Origin: Pyrinomonadaceae bacterium
Lineage (GTDB): Bacteria; Acidobacteriota; Blastocatellia; Pyrinomonadales; Pyrinomonadaceae
NCBI GenBank assembly: GCA_022843305.1
Contig: JALHNX010000035.1
Location: 1-35,342 of the forward strand
Direction of reading: 5' to 3'
DNA: 35,342 nt
A program made the position numbers and the translations under genes. The notes under the pieces were generated by a model, which ran no database searches, was not told the DNA's origin, and worked only from the letters and a program-made list of their open reading frames with translations. Below, in pieces: positions 1 to 8,543 of this stretch; the stretch's first letter is position 1; the number at the start of each line of letters is the position of its first letter.

Positions 1-1016
1 GGCGTAATTACAGTATCGGAAAAATTGATGACAGTCGCTTTGCGGAACATAAAATGCGTGATCTTGCCCGAAGTGTTGCGCGGCAGAAAGTCGTAATTAA
101 CGGGACTTAAACGCGCTTCCGTGCCGTCGGCGATTGACTGCAAAGCCGTCAGAAAGGCGACGAAATTCATTTTCACGAGAAACATTTCGTCTTTGCCGTA
201 AAGTGCGCCGGTTTCGATCAGAATGACGGGCGTTCCCCACGCCGAAAAATTATCGCCGAACGCCAAAGAGTTGTAATCTTCGTCGTAGCGACCCATATAG
301 CCGCTGATAAATTGATTCAACCCGAGAACCATCGCCGCGATGATTCGCTTGTTGCGTTCGTGTCCGGCGTTCGTAATGCCGCTCGGATTGCCCAAAACGG
401 CGAGAAACGAGATCGCCGCCTGCCGTGTTGAATTTCCGGCGGTCGTCAAGCCCTGCTGGTTGTGAAGATTGAAACCGATCTGCGGCGACCATTCATCGCG
501 CAGTTTTTTTAAGAGTTGACCTTCGGGCGTTTGCAGATTAGTCGCGTCGCGGTTGATGTCAATGCCTTGCAAATTCCGTCGTTGATAAAGTTCCGTGCCG
601 TCGGGATTAAGCATCGGCACGGCGCGGATCGTGAAGGTTTCTTCAAACTTTTTGACCCATTTTTTATCGCCGTTTTTTTGCAGATAGGCGAACATATCGA
701 TCAGCGCCGGCGTCGCCGTCGGTTCGTCGCCGTGCATCTGCGACCACATAAAAACACGCGTCGCGCCTTTGCCCCATTCGATCTGATAAATCTCGCGGTT
801 GCCGTAACTGCGCCCGACTTCCTCGATTTTCAAACCCGTCTCTTTAAGCTGTGTCAAGTATTTCTGCAAATCCTTATGACGCGTGTTCGACGGCAGAATG
901 TTTGAAATACGATGTTTTTCCCATGCTTCGGCAAAATCCTTCGCCGACTGCGCTTTTGTTTCGCTGTAGGTCAGTAAAATAAAAAGCGTTGCGAACAGAA
1001 GCAGAACTTTTTGCAT
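1..1016 (-). CDS. M14-family zinc carboxypeptidase, partial (C-terminus outside window)
   Basis: A reading frame stays open from an ATG at 1016 to the window edge (338 codons). It begins with a hydrophobic signal peptide ending near the AQS at residues 23-25, so the enzyme is probably exported. The zinc motif is visible as MHGDE (His95, Glu98). Further on come NPDG and NRD segments typical of the substrate-binding region, then NLHNQ, which supplies the third zinc ligand, and ILIETG, the expected place of the catalytic Glu. These are M14 hallmarks, so it likely removes C-terminal residues from peptides or cleaves cell-wall peptides; the substrate cannot be told. The 3' end is lost only because the window stops. 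It is transcribed away from the adjacent tRNA gene. Confidence 0.88.
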   Translation of the reverse strand, partial: MQKVLLLFATLFILLTYSETKAQSAKDFAEAWEKHRISNILPSNTRHKDLQKYLTQLKETGLKIEEVGRSYGNREIYQIEWGKGATRVFMWSQMHGDEPTATPALIDMFAYLQKNGDKKWVKKFEETFTIRAVPMLNPDGTELYQRRNLQGIDINRDATNLQTPEGQLLKKLRDEWSPQIGFNLHNQQGLTTAGNSTRQAAISFLAVLGNPSGITNAGHERNKRIIAAMVLGLNQFISGYMGRYDEDYNSLAFGDNFSAWGTPVILIETGALYGKDEMFLVKMNFVAFLTALQSIADGTEARLSPVNYDFLPRNTSGKITHFMFRKATVINFSDTVIT

Positions 1017-1106
1017 ATCAATAAGATAAACCGATTTGACGGATTTTGGCAAGATAATTTTTGGCAAAACAAAACGGCAAATTGCGAAAACTTGCCGTTA
1101 AACCGG

Positions 1107-1183
1107 TGGTGGCTGGAGAGTGACTTGAACACTCGACCTCGGGGTTATGAATCCCGCGCTCTAACCAGCTGAGCTACCCAGCC
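1107..1183 (-). tRNA. tRNA-Met (CAT anticodon)
   Basis: The minus strand folds into a complete cloverleaf. The acceptor stem is GGCTGGG/TCCAGCC, the D-arm reads TAGCTCAGCTGGTTAGAGC, and the anticodon loop is TTCATAA with CAT. The T-arm is GAGTG-TTCAAGT-CACTC, with discriminator A and an encoded CCA. The first acceptor pair is G-C, not the C.A mismatch of initiator tRNA, so an elongator tRNA-Met is likely; a tRNA-Ile2 with lysidine-modified CAT cannot be excluded. The anticodon stem has one A.C mismatch next to the loop, which is seen in other tRNA-Met genes. Confidence 0.95.
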
Positions 1184-1336
1184 ACGAACATTCAATTATA
1201 ATTCGACGGACAAAAAAATCAAGCGAATTTTGGCGAAAACCGTTTTGAATCGTATGATATAAACAACAGAGCTTAGCAAAAACATTAGAAATCGAACCGA
1301 TCGAACGTTATTTTTATTGCTTTGAGTTGATAAATT

Positions 1337-2545
1337 ATGGGTGTTGTTCAAAGAAAACTATCAAGGACTTTTAAGGATTTTTTCGATTCGGAAAAATCCA
1401 GCGGCATTTTACTGATTATCTGCACCGTCATTTCGCTGCTGATCACAAACTCGGTTTTGGGTCCGAATTATCTGTCTATGTGGCAGACGTATCTCGGCGG
1501 TCTGAGCGTCGAACATTGGATCAACGACTTTTTGATGGCGATCTTCTTTTTGCTCATCGGACTTGAACTCGTGCGCGAGCTGAAGGTCGGCGAATTATCG
1601 GAGATCAAAAACGCATTATTGCCGATTTTTGCGGCAATCGGCGGAATCGCCGTGCCGGCGTTGATTCACTTTGTGTTAAACCGCGGAACGCCGACGCAAG
1701 CCGGAATCGGGATTCCGATGGCGACCGACATCGCTTTTGCGCTCGGCGTTCTCGCGCTTTTGGGCAGCCGCGTTCCGGCTTCGCTGAAGGTTTTTCTGAC
1801 CGCGCTTGCCGTGATTGACGATTTGGGCGCGATCATCGTCATCGCCGTTTTTTACACGGCGCAACTTTCGACCACGTATCTTTTCGGCGCGATGGTTGTT
1901 TTCGGCGGGCTGATTTTGCTGAAAAAAGTCGGTGTTATCTCGCTCGTGCCGTATCTTCTGGGCGGCGTTTTGATGTGGTTTTTTATGCTGAAATCGGGCG
2001 TTCACGCGACGATCGCCGGAGTTTTGCTCGCCTTTACGATCCCATTTTCCACCAAAGACGACGATGAAGACTCGCCTTCGTACCGGCTCGAACATTTTCT
2101 GCATAAACCCGTCGCGTTCGTGATTCTGCCGATCTTCGCGCTGGCGAATACGGGCATCATCATCGGCGCGGACGCTTTGCAAAATCTGACGACGGCGAAC
2201 AGTTCGGGAATTATCGGCGGACTTTTACTGGGTAAACCGTTCGGCATTACGCTTGTGTGTTTTATTGCCGTCAGTCTCGGACTCTGCCGTCTGCCGCTCG
2301 ATTTGAACTGGAAGCACGTTTTTGGCGCGGGGTTATTGGGCGGCATCGGTTTTACGATGTCAATTTTTATCACGAATCTTGCCTTTACGGGTGAAAACGG
2401 CGTTATAAACACATCGAAAATGGCGATTTTGGTGGCTTCTTTAGCGGCAGGCACGATCGGATTTCTGTGGCTGAAAATTCTCGGAAAACCCGAAGACGCG
2501 GACAAAGATATGGATACGATGGATTTTCATGCAACCGAAATTTAG
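1337..2545 (+). CDS. nhaA: Na+/H+ antiporter NhaA
   Basis: This 402-residue membrane protein exchanges Na+ (or Li+) for protons across the inner membrane. It has about 12 hydrophobic segments. The family's key aspartates are present: Asp131 in ATDIAF and the pair Asp161-Asp162 in AVIDDLGAI, matching E. coli D133, D163 and D164. Length is close to the usual 390-400 residues, and the C-terminus is acidic and charged. No strong Shine-Dalgarno precedes the ATG. A DUF389 gene starts 14 nt after the stop, so the two are probably co-transcribed. Confidence 0.97.
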   Translation: MGVVQRKLSRTFKDFFDSEKSSGILLIICTVISLLITNSVLGPNYLSMWQTYLGGLSVEHWINDFLMAIFFLLIGLELVRELKVGELSEIKNALLPIFAAIGGIAVPALIHFVLNRGTPTQAGIGIPMATDIAFALGVLALLGSRVPASLKVFLTALAVIDDLGAIIVIAVFYTAQLSTTYLFGAMVVFGGLILLKKVGVISLVPYLLGGVLMWFFMLKSGVHATIAGVLLAFTIPFSTKDDDEDSPSYRLEHFLHKPVAFVILPIFALANTGIIIGADALQNLTTANSSGIIGGLLLGKPFGITLVCFIAVSLGLCRLPLDLNWKHVFGAGLLGGIGFTMSIFITNLAFTGENGVINTSKMAILVASLAAGTIGFLWLKILGKPEDADKDMDTMDFHATEI

Positions 2546-2559
2546 TTTCACATTGAGCT

Positions 2560-3969
2560 ATGGCGTTTCTCAAAAAAACAAGAAGATTTCTCCGCCTGAT
2601 CGCGTCTTTATCGAGAGGCACGGATGCCGAAGGCACGATCCGCGAAATTTCGGAAAACGTCACGCTGCGCGGGGCGAATATCTGGATGCTCGTCTGTTCG
2701 GCGATTCTTGCTTCGATCGGTCTGGACGTTAATTCGACCGCCGTGATTATCGGCGCGATGCTGATTTCGCCGCTGATGTCGCCGATTCTCGGAGTCGGTT
2801 TGAGCATTGCGACAAGCAACCGGAAACTTCTTAAAAATTCGCTGAAAAATCTGGCATTAGCGACGTTTCTTTCGCTTCTGACAAGCGGGCTGTATTTTTT
2901 GATCTCGCCGCTCGGCGAATTGACCGCCGAATTGAGCGCGCGGACGACTCCGACGATTCTGGATGTCGGAGTCGCGTTTTTCGGCGGCATTGCGGGAATC
3001 GTTTCGGGTTCGCGAAAAAACAAAACCAACGCGATTCCGGGCGTGGCGATTGCAACCGCGCTGATGCCGCCGATCTGCACCGCCGGATTCGGACTGGCAA
3101 AAATGGATTCAAACGTGTTTCTCGGCGCGTTCTACCTGTTTTTTATCAACGCGGTTTTTATCGCGCTGGCGACCTATCTGATCTCGGTCTGGCTGCAGTT
3201 TCCGAAATGCGATGAATTTGACAGCGAAGAGAAAACGAGAGTTCAATGGATAATCGTCGGGTTTGCCGTTCTGACGGTCATTCCGAGCGCGTTTATATTT
3301 TTCAACGTTTTGGACAAACTGCGTTTTGACCGCGGCGTAAAAAGTTTTATCAACCGCGAGATGCGGCGCGACCAGCAGCAGCCGATCCAGTGGGAAGTTA
3401 TGAATTCGACCAATCCGCGCACTTTGAAAATTTACACGGTCGGAAAAGAGGTCACAGTTGATGAAAAAGACGCGCTCCGGCAATCGCTCGAAAAATACGG
3501 CATCGGCGGTTTGCAGCTGAAAATCGTGCGGCTCAATGTTTCGCCCGACGAATTCGCGCGTTTGACTTCCGATATTGAAACGAGTCTTGCCGGAAAGGTC
3601 GAGCTTTTGCAGGACGTTGAAAAAGAAAGACAGGAAGAAATTGACGGTTTGAAACAGGAAGTCAAAACGCTGCGGGAAAACGCCGCGCCCGAGAACAAAT
3701 TTCGGGCTGACGTGCTGAACCTTTTTCCCGAAGTCAAAAATATCCAATGTCAAAAAACGACAACAGAAGACGGCGCGGACACATCAAATCAGGTCGGAAC
3801 GATTTCGATAATGTTTCAGGACGGTATTTCGGAGACGGCGAAAAAAACGATAAACGCAAGAATTCTGCGGCTTGCGCAAACAAGTTTGCGCGAAGAAAAT
3901 TTTAGAATTATCGAACAAACGCCGGAAATACAGGCGAATATTCAAGGGGAAAAAGAAAATGCGAATTAA
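2560..3969 (+). CDS. DUF389 (TIGR00341-type) multi-pass membrane protein
   Basis: A 469-residue protein whose N-terminal half is hydrophobic and carries the DUF389 signature: a VIIGAMLISPLMSPI segment near residues 62-76, a second small-residue helix pair and an ATALMPPICTAG segment near 165-176. The family's function is not established. The C-terminal half (from about residue 230) is soluble, holding a periplasm/cytosol-sized domain and a predicted coiled coil around residues 350-390 (EKERQEEIDGLKQEVKTL). It lies between nhaA (14 nt gap) and the PEGA-TPR gene, whose start codon it overlaps by 11 nt, so an operon with translational coupling is likely. The ATG at 2560 has no good ribosome-binding site. 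Confidence 0.85.
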   Translation: MAFLKKTRRFLRLIASLSRGTDAEGTIREISENVTLRGANIWMLVCSAILASIGLDVNSTAVIIGAMLISPLMSPILGVGLSIATSNRKLLKNSLKNLALATFLSLLTSGLYFLISPLGELTAELSARTTPTILDVGVAFFGGIAGIVSGSRKNKTNAIPGVAIATALMPPICTAGFGLAKMDSNVFLGAFYLFFINAVFIALATYLISVWLQFPKCDEFDSEEKTRVQWIIVGFAVLTVIPSAFIFFNVLDKLRFDRGVKSFINREMRRDQQQPIQWEVMNSTNPRTLKIYTVGKEVTVDEKDALRQSLEKYGIGGLQLKIVRLNVSPDEFARLTSDIETSLAGKVELLQDVEKERQEEIDGLKQEVKTLRENAAPENKFRADVLNLFPEVKNIQCQKTTTEDGADTSNQVGTISIMFQDGISETAKKTINARILRLAQTSLREENFRIIEQTPEIQANIQGEKENAN

Positions 3970-4885
3970 ATATTTGGCGGCGACGGTTTTATTTTGCGGA
4001 ATTTTGAGCGTTTCGGCGGTTTCGGTTTCGGCGCAATTGCGGACGCTGACGATTGTTACCGAGCCGAACGCGCTGGTTTGGATTGACGACGTTAATTACG
4101 GGAAAACCGACGAAAGCGGCAAATTACAGGTTAAAACCTTTCCGACCGGAACGCACACAATCCGCGTTCGCGCCGACGGTTTTAAGGAAATCACGCAAAA
4201 TCTTTTGGCGACGCAAAAAGGCGAGATCAAGATCGCGCTCGTGAAAACAAGCGACCCGGCGGAACTCGCCTTTCAGCAAGCCGAAGCGATGTCGGCGATT
4301 GACCGCGAAAAAGCCGTCGTGCTTTATCAAAAAGCCGTCAAATTGCGCCCGCGATACGCGGAAGCCTTTCTCGGTTTAGCGCGTGTCTATGAAGGATTAA
4401 GCGAATTTGAAGCCGCGCTCAAAGCGATTCAAAGCGCGCGCCGCGTGCGACCCGGTTATGCCGAAGCCTCAGCCGTCGAGGGCAGAATTCATAAGGACGA
4501 GGACGACGAAGAAAAAGCGATCGCGTCATTCAAACGCGCGATTACCGAAGGCAAAGGTTTTCAGCCCGAAGCGCACACCGGACTCGGTTTGCTTTACAAG
4601 GAAAAGGCTGAACTTTTTGGCGCGAGTGCCGATTTTGAAAGCGAAAAAGAATATTATATGCTCGCGGCAGGCGAGCTTCGCAAAGCCGCCGCACAGCTTG
4701 CCGGTTCGCCCGACGCGGTAACGATTTATCAATTTCTCGGAAATTGCTACGAAAGCGCCAAGATGTATCGTGAAGCCATCAAGGTCTATGAAGAATATAT
4801 AAAAAACTTCCCCGAAGCCGACGACGTAATAACGTTTCGCTCGTTTATCGTGCAGTTGGAAAAACGAATCAAGGAAGAACAATAA
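3959..4885 (+). CDS. Exported PEGA-domain and TPR-repeat protein
   Basis: The ATG at 3959 was chosen because AGGGGA lies just upstream and the product then begins with a clear signal peptide (cleaved near SAQ at residues 22-24). A longer in-frame start exists upstream but would lie inside the DUF389 gene. The mature protein starts with a PEGA-like beta domain (TEPNALVWIDD, then a GKT turn and a PTGTHTIRVRADGF hairpin), followed by about four TPR-like helical repeats to the end (309 residues). PEGA and TPR domains usually bind surfaces or partner proteins, so a periplasmic scaffold is likely; no catalytic motif is seen. It overlaps the DUF389 gene by 11 nt. Confidence 0.85.
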   Translation: MRIKYLAATVLFCGILSVSAVSVSAQLRTLTIVTEPNALVWIDDVNYGKTDESGKLQVKTFPTGTHTIRVRADGFKEITQNLLATQKGEIKIALVKTSDPAELAFQQAEAMSAIDREKAVVLYQKAVKLRPRYAEAFLGLARVYEGLSEFEAALKAIQSARRVRPGYAEASAVEGRIHKDEDDEEKAIASFKRAITEGKGFQPEAHTGLGLLYKEKAELFGASADFESEKEYYMLAAGELRKAAAQLAGSPDAVTIYQFLGNCYESAKMYREAIKVYEEYIKNFPEADDVITFRSFIVQLEKRIKEEQ

Positions 4886-4897
4886 TTGGTAGTGAAC
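4886..4897 (+). repeat. Solitary copy of the 34.5-kb element's terminal repeat
   Basis: TTGGTAGTGAAC starts one base after the PEGA-TPR stop codon. The same 12-mer forms each end of the long palindromic element at 34471-34850. No matching inverted copy is seen nearby, so this may be a decayed end or a chance match. Confidence 0.4.
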
Positions 4898-4926
4898 GAA
4901 AAGTAAGGCTGATTGAAATTCATACT

Positions 4927-5490
4927 TCACCTTTCCGCTTTTTCCCAATCGCGTCTGAGAAGCCCGTAAAAAAGCGCGTCCTGAATTTCGTCGCCGACGA
5001 TCCAGCGTTCGCGCAAATACCCTTCTTTTTGAAAGCCGAGACGTTCAAGCACGCGAATCGAAGCCGCATTTTGCGGGTCAACATCGGCTTCGATGCGGTG
5101 CAGGTTCAGTTGGGCAAAAGCAAAATTAAGCAGGGAAATTAAAGCCTCGTTGACGAATCCGTTGCCCCAAAAACGGCGGTTCAGCGCGTAGCCGATCTCG
5201 GCGCGGCGGTTTTTTTCGTCGAGATGAAAAAGCGTCGTCGTGCCGATGATTTTATTGTCGGATTTTCGGGCGATTCCCCATTCGAGCAGTGTTTTTTGCC
5301 GGAAACATTCGTGAATTTCGGCAATCAGTTCCGCCGCTTCCGCGCGTTTTTGAAACGGCGGCGCACTCCAATAGCGCATCGTTTCGCGGTCTGAAAAAAT
5401 TTCAAAAAGCGAATCCGTATCGGATTCTTCCAAATGCCGCAAATTAACTCTCGAAGCCTCGATGACGGGAAGTTTTTCGCCTGTAAGCAT
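4927..5490 (-). CDS. GNAT-family N-acetyltransferase (RimJ/RimL-like)
   Basis: A 187-residue protein of the GNAT fold, most like the RimJ/RimL branch that acetylates protein N-termini or small amines using acetyl-CoA. Visible features are the N-terminal strand VNLRHLEESD, the beta strand IIGTTTLFHLDEKNRRAEIGYAL, the acetyl-CoA-binding turn RRFWGNGFVNEAL (near residues 105-117) and the C-terminal NAASIRVLERLGFQKEGYLRE segment typical of this branch. The substrate is unknown. It follows a small unknown gene by five bases on the same strand, at the downstream end of the AT-rich accessory block, but its base composition resembles the surrounding core genes. Confidence 0.88.
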   Translation of the reverse strand: MLTGEKLPVIEASRVNLRHLEESDTDSLFEIFSDRETMRYWSAPPFQKRAEAAELIAEIHECFRQKTLLEWGIARKSDNKIIGTTTLFHLDEKNRRAEIGYALNRRFWGNGFVNEALISLLNFAFAQLNLHRIEADVDPQNAASIRVLERLGFQKEGYLRERWIVGDEIQDALFYGLLRRDWEKAER

Positions 5491-5495
5491 ATAGT

Positions 5496-5771
5496 TTAAA
5501 AAATGATCTCAACCCATTGGTCGTAAATCTCAAAAGTTCCGTTTGAAGTTTGCTGACGGCATAATTCCGCACCCAAATTTTCGAGAATTTCCTGTCTTCT
5601 GCCGGTAAAATTATCCGCTTTGCAGAAAGCCTCCCATTGCAACGGAGTCGGCACAAAAACGGTTGCGCCCGTCATACTGAATTCCCAATCAAAGGCGAGT
5701 TCAGCCTCATTTTCCACATAAAAAATCGTCCCGCCGCGTCCCGCCTGCGAAACGCGCACTTTGTAATTCAT
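5496..5771 (-). CDS. Small unknown protein, 91 aa
   Basis: An ATG-started frame encoding an acidic, aromatic-rich soluble protein. The N-terminus reads as two beta strands (YKVRVSQAGRGGTIFYVE). There is no signal peptide, membrane segment or recognisable catalytic motif. It ends five bases before the GNAT gene, so the two are probably co-transcribed. I do not recognise the family. The codon usage looks like that of ordinary genes here, which supports a real gene. Confidence 0.6.
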   Translation of the reverse strand: MNYKVRVSQAGRGGTIFYVENEAELAFDWEFSMTGATVFVPTPLQWEAFCKADNFTGRRQEILENLGAELCRQQTSNGTFEIYDQWVEIIF

Positions 5772-5825
5772 CGCTCCTCTTTGCGCCTTAACTCTTGAAT
5801 GAGTTTTAGAGCTTGAATAAAGACA

Positions 5826-6608
5826 TTATTTCTTTTGTAAAATGTGCAAATACTCAAAAGTTCGGGTTGCTTTATGATTTCTGTTCTCGGTTTTGTCGGC
5901 TTTGAATCTTTGATACTCGATAGTTGCCAAATCGTATCTGCCGTATTTCTCCATAATTTTTCTAACTTCCACTTCCGACATTAAGCCTTCGTTGTTATAG
6001 CTGAGAAAAATATATTTGAATTTAGCATTTTTGATTAAGTTTTCAAAAACATTTGCGACTTCGCGTTTTTGACAATATTTTGAACGCTCGTAATTCCTCA
6101 AACCCGTTTTGCCGTTCGGTGTGAAATTATCGTATCGGGCGATTGTATTTAAAAGATGATAATTTGCGCCGTATTGCCGCGCATTATACGGCGGATCGAG
6201 ATATAAAACATCGCCTTCGATTTTATTAATCAGCGAATTTGCATCTTCATTAAAAACTTCGTGAATCGCATCATTAAAATCGAAAAGTGCAGGTTTGAGA
6301 ATCAAAGTTTTCTGCGCCGATTTTTTCAAATGTTTGAGATACGCCCCGTAAACGCTCGCCGTATTTGCCACAGCATCGGCATTTTCAAGCAAACTTGCCA
6401 GTAAAAAGAAGTATTGATTATCGGATAACGGTTTAGTTATTCTCCATTCTTCGATTTTCTGCCGAACAGCATCAATCTTTTTACCGTTTTCATCGCTGAA
6501 ATACTGCCTTCCACTTCCCGAACCCGAACAATAATTTTTATAAATAAAACCTTCAACGCCTTTCAGATTATCCAATTCATCTTTATAACGGAAATTAAAT
6601 ATCATCAA
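5826..6608 (-). pseudogene. N-terminally truncated D12-class DNA adenine methyltransferase
   Basis: The product (up to 260 aa; TTG at 6608 or ATG at 6605) resembles the COG3392-type D12-class N6-adenine methyltransferases from their middle onwards: a GFIYKNYCSGSGSGRQYF segment, a helical ENADAVANTASVYGAYLK segment, and catalytic motif IV DPPY at residues 138-141. The roughly 80-90 residues that normally come first, including the AdoMet-binding FxGxG motif, are absent. An in-frame TAA stands directly before the start, and the space upstream is taken by another gene that overlaps by 14 nt. The enzyme is therefore probably inactive, unless a partner supplies the missing half. Composition is AT-rich. 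Confidence 0.7.
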
Positions 6609-6912
6609 TTATCTCAGATGAATTTTCATCGTAAGGATTTCCTCTTGAACAAGCAAAATTTGTGCAAATATATTTCTTCCCCATTTCGTCAGTAGAAGCA
6701 AAACTTCCACACTCAGGACAAATTGGTTCGGCACTTGTTTCTTGATAATCAATAACTTTAAGACCCTCAGTTTGACCATCAAAGATAAAAACTTCTTCAT
6801 CCATTCCTTCCCACAACGCCAAGACGAGTTGACGTTCTAATTTATCACGACTAAGGTTTGAATCTACTGTTGCTTTGACTAAAACATAATAAGTTTTCAC
6901 AATTTTCAGCAC
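6595..6912 (-). CDS. Small zinc-ribbon protein
   Basis: A frame of up to 105 residues, starting at GTG 6912 or more likely GTG 6900, which has AAGGTG at suitable distance. The first half is predicted mixed alpha/beta. The second half has CPEC at residues 65-68 and C83/C88, a probable zinc ribbon with a C-x2-C plus C-x4-C arrangement. No family is recognised. Its last codons overlap the truncated D12 methyltransferase by 14 nt. It lies in the AT-rich restriction-modification block and may have arrived by the same recombination that removed the methyltransferase N-terminus. Confidence 0.55.
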   Translation of the reverse strand: MLKIVKTYYVLVKATVDSNLSRDKLERQLVLALWEGMDEEVFIFDGQTEGLKVIDYQETSAEPICPECGSFASTDEMGKKYICTNFACSRGNPYDENSSEIIDDI

Positions 6913-7096
6913 CTTGATTAATTTGATAAATCATGTATTTACCATGTTTATAGGAAGTCAGTCAATATAAACTTGAATTTTAACATTTATAATTTGTTTG
7001 GAGTTTGAGTTAAGCGTCGGAAAAAGAATGAACGACATTATATAGAATATTTACTAAAAACCAGAAATTAAAAAAGCAAAGTTTTTGAATATAGAA
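6913..7096. other. AT-rich intergenic gap with possible minus-strand promoters
   Basis: The gap between the HNH nuclease and the zinc-ribbon gene has no ORF. On the minus strand a TATAAT hexamer lies at 7042-7037 with no good -35 box. A TTGACT hexamer nearer the zinc-ribbon gene is followed about 18 nt later by TAAATA. Either could drive the downstream genes, but both are weak calls in such AT-rich DNA. Confidence 0.3.
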
Positions 7097-7816
7097 CTAT
7101 CCTTGAAAAATAAATTTTCGATGATATACAAGAAACTCTTCGCGCCCATTTATATCTAAATCCAAAATTTCTTGGTTGTTAGAAATATTCAATCTTGCAA
7201 TATTCTCTTTTGAAAGTTTATTTGATATTAAGAGTCTTTTTTCAATTGTGAAAGTTATTAATCCAATGCCTTTGTCAAATAATTTATCAAATAGCGGAGA
7301 AAGCAATATGCCGTTTTTTGTATTTACTCTTTCCTCATTATTACTGTGAATCCAAGGTTTTATATGACTTGCGATTAACAATCTCTTATCGTCAATTCCG
7401 GTAATCGGACAACTTTTCATTTCAGATAATAATTTCGCCCGAAAATATGATTGACCAATTCTCACTTTTTGATTGACAACTGTTTCTGTCCTTTCAAATT
7501 TTTTCGACTCTACAAACTTTTTCGTTTTTTTGAAAACAACTTCATTTTTTTCGACTGTAAAAAATCCTAAGTCTTTATTTTCAACTTGTTCTAAAAAATT
7601 GGTGAGTGCATAAACTCCTTTAGCTATTCTCGTAAATCTTGGATCTCTTTGAACTTTTTCCTGAATCGTAAAATCTGGAGTCTTGCCGATAATTTTGGAT
7701 TTGTCTTTGTAGTTCCAAATTTCTTTATAGAGAAGCTTCAGCGGCGCGAAATAACCGTTGTTCCGCATTACTTGTTCAATAGCTTCCGAATATGTTAAAT
7801 CTCCGTCCTTATTCAT
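7097..7816 (-). CDS. HNH restriction endonuclease with N-terminal HARE-HTH domain
   Basis: The 239-residue product has two parts. Residues 6-72 look like the HARE-HTH (HB1/ASXL) winged-helix domain found on restriction enzymes and chromatin proteins: a helix LTYSEAIEQVMRNN, a TPDFTIQEKVQRDPRF segment and the RIAKGVYAL wing. Residues 122-190 match the HNH_2 nuclease pattern: CPITG, the SHIKPW motif with His151, NGILLSPLFDKLFDKG, and a trailing beta strand. This layout is known in type II-like restriction enzymes. Its start lies five bases after the stop of the neighbouring DNA methyltransferase, so the two probably form a restriction-modification pair. The recognition site cannot be read from sequence. 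Confidence 0.85.
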   Translation of the reverse strand: MNKDGDLTYSEAIEQVMRNNGYFAPLKLLYKEIWNYKDKSKIIGKTPDFTIQEKVQRDPRFTRIAKGVYALTNFLEQVENKDLGFFTVEKNEVVFKKTKKFVESKKFERTETVVNQKVRIGQSYFRAKLLSEMKSCPITGIDDKRLLIASHIKPWIHSNNEERVNTKNGILLSPLFDKLFDKGIGLITFTIEKRLLISNKLSKENIARLNISNNQEILDLDINGREEFLVYHRKFIFQG

Positions 7817-7821
7817 TTATT

Positions 7822-8535
7822 TCAAATTTTGATTTGTATAATTTTTCCGCGATTGCCTTCGATGTTTTTAACAATTATACCTTTTAATTTTACGGCAAAA
7901 TATCGCTTAACCATATCCATACAATAAAAAGCCAGAGGCAAAACTTCGCCGTTTTTATAGACATCGCCGACAACGATGGCAAAATATCTGTATTTATCGA
8001 GAAATTTCAGAGAATTTTCGCAAACAATTCTGAATTTGCCGATAAATTCCTTTAAGTTTCCGATTTGAGATAAATCATTTTCGTTTTCGGTAAATTTTAC
8101 AATATCCAAATACGGCGGATGCAGCAAAACGAATTGTGAACTTTTAACGGATAATTTTTCAAAAGCCTCGCTAAAATTTGAATTTACCAGTTCGGCATCC
8201 AACGAATTACATTCTCTGATAAAAAAATTTTGTCCGGCAGAAACTTTTTGCCGAACGTAATTTACAATCTTCGAATTTATGTCAAAACCGATGTATTTTC
8301 TGCCCAGTTTTTCACATTCAAAAAGCGTCGTGCCGCTTCCCATAAACGGTTCAAAAACGGTTTCGTCCTTTTTGGTATAGCGTCTGATTAATTGATTCGG
8401 AATTTGCGGAATGAAATTTCCGTGATAAATATTTTCGTGCTTTCCGCTTTTATCTCTTTCTTTGATGAGCCACAACGAATCCGTGTTAATATCGGAATCT
8501 TTCCAGTTTTCAATTTCCAAATCGTTGAATTTCAT
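7822..8535 (-). CDS. DNA methyltransferase (N4/N6 amino type) with HPPY motif
   Basis: A 237-residue AdoMet-dependent enzyme. The AdoMet-binding motif I is EPFMGSGTT at residues 62-70, preceded by an IPNQLIRRYTK segment as in N6_N4 methylases. The catalytic motif IV comes later as LLHPPY (His139-Tyr142), so the order is I before IV and the first residue is His rather than Asp, Asn or Ser. A beta strand ALV-like segment (FAIVVGDVY) follows near residue 190. It is most likely the protective methylase for the HNH nuclease gene five bases downstream. Its start lies only eight bases beyond the aldehyde dehydrogenase stop, yet composition drops sharply in GC, suggesting the pair was acquired. Confidence 0.85.
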   Translation of the reverse strand: MKFNDLEIENWKDSDINTDSLWLIKERDKSGKHENIYHGNFIPQIPNQLIRRYTKKDETVFEPFMGSGTTLFECEKLGRKYIGFDINSKIVNYVRQKVSAGQNFFIRECNSLDAELVNSNFSEAFEKLSVKSSQFVLLHPPYLDIVKFTENENDLSQIGNLKEFIGKFRIVCENSLKFLDKYRYFAIVVGDVYKNGEVLPLAFYCMDMVKRYFAVKLKGIIVKNIEGNRGKIIQIKI

Positions 8536-8543
8536 TGGTAAAT

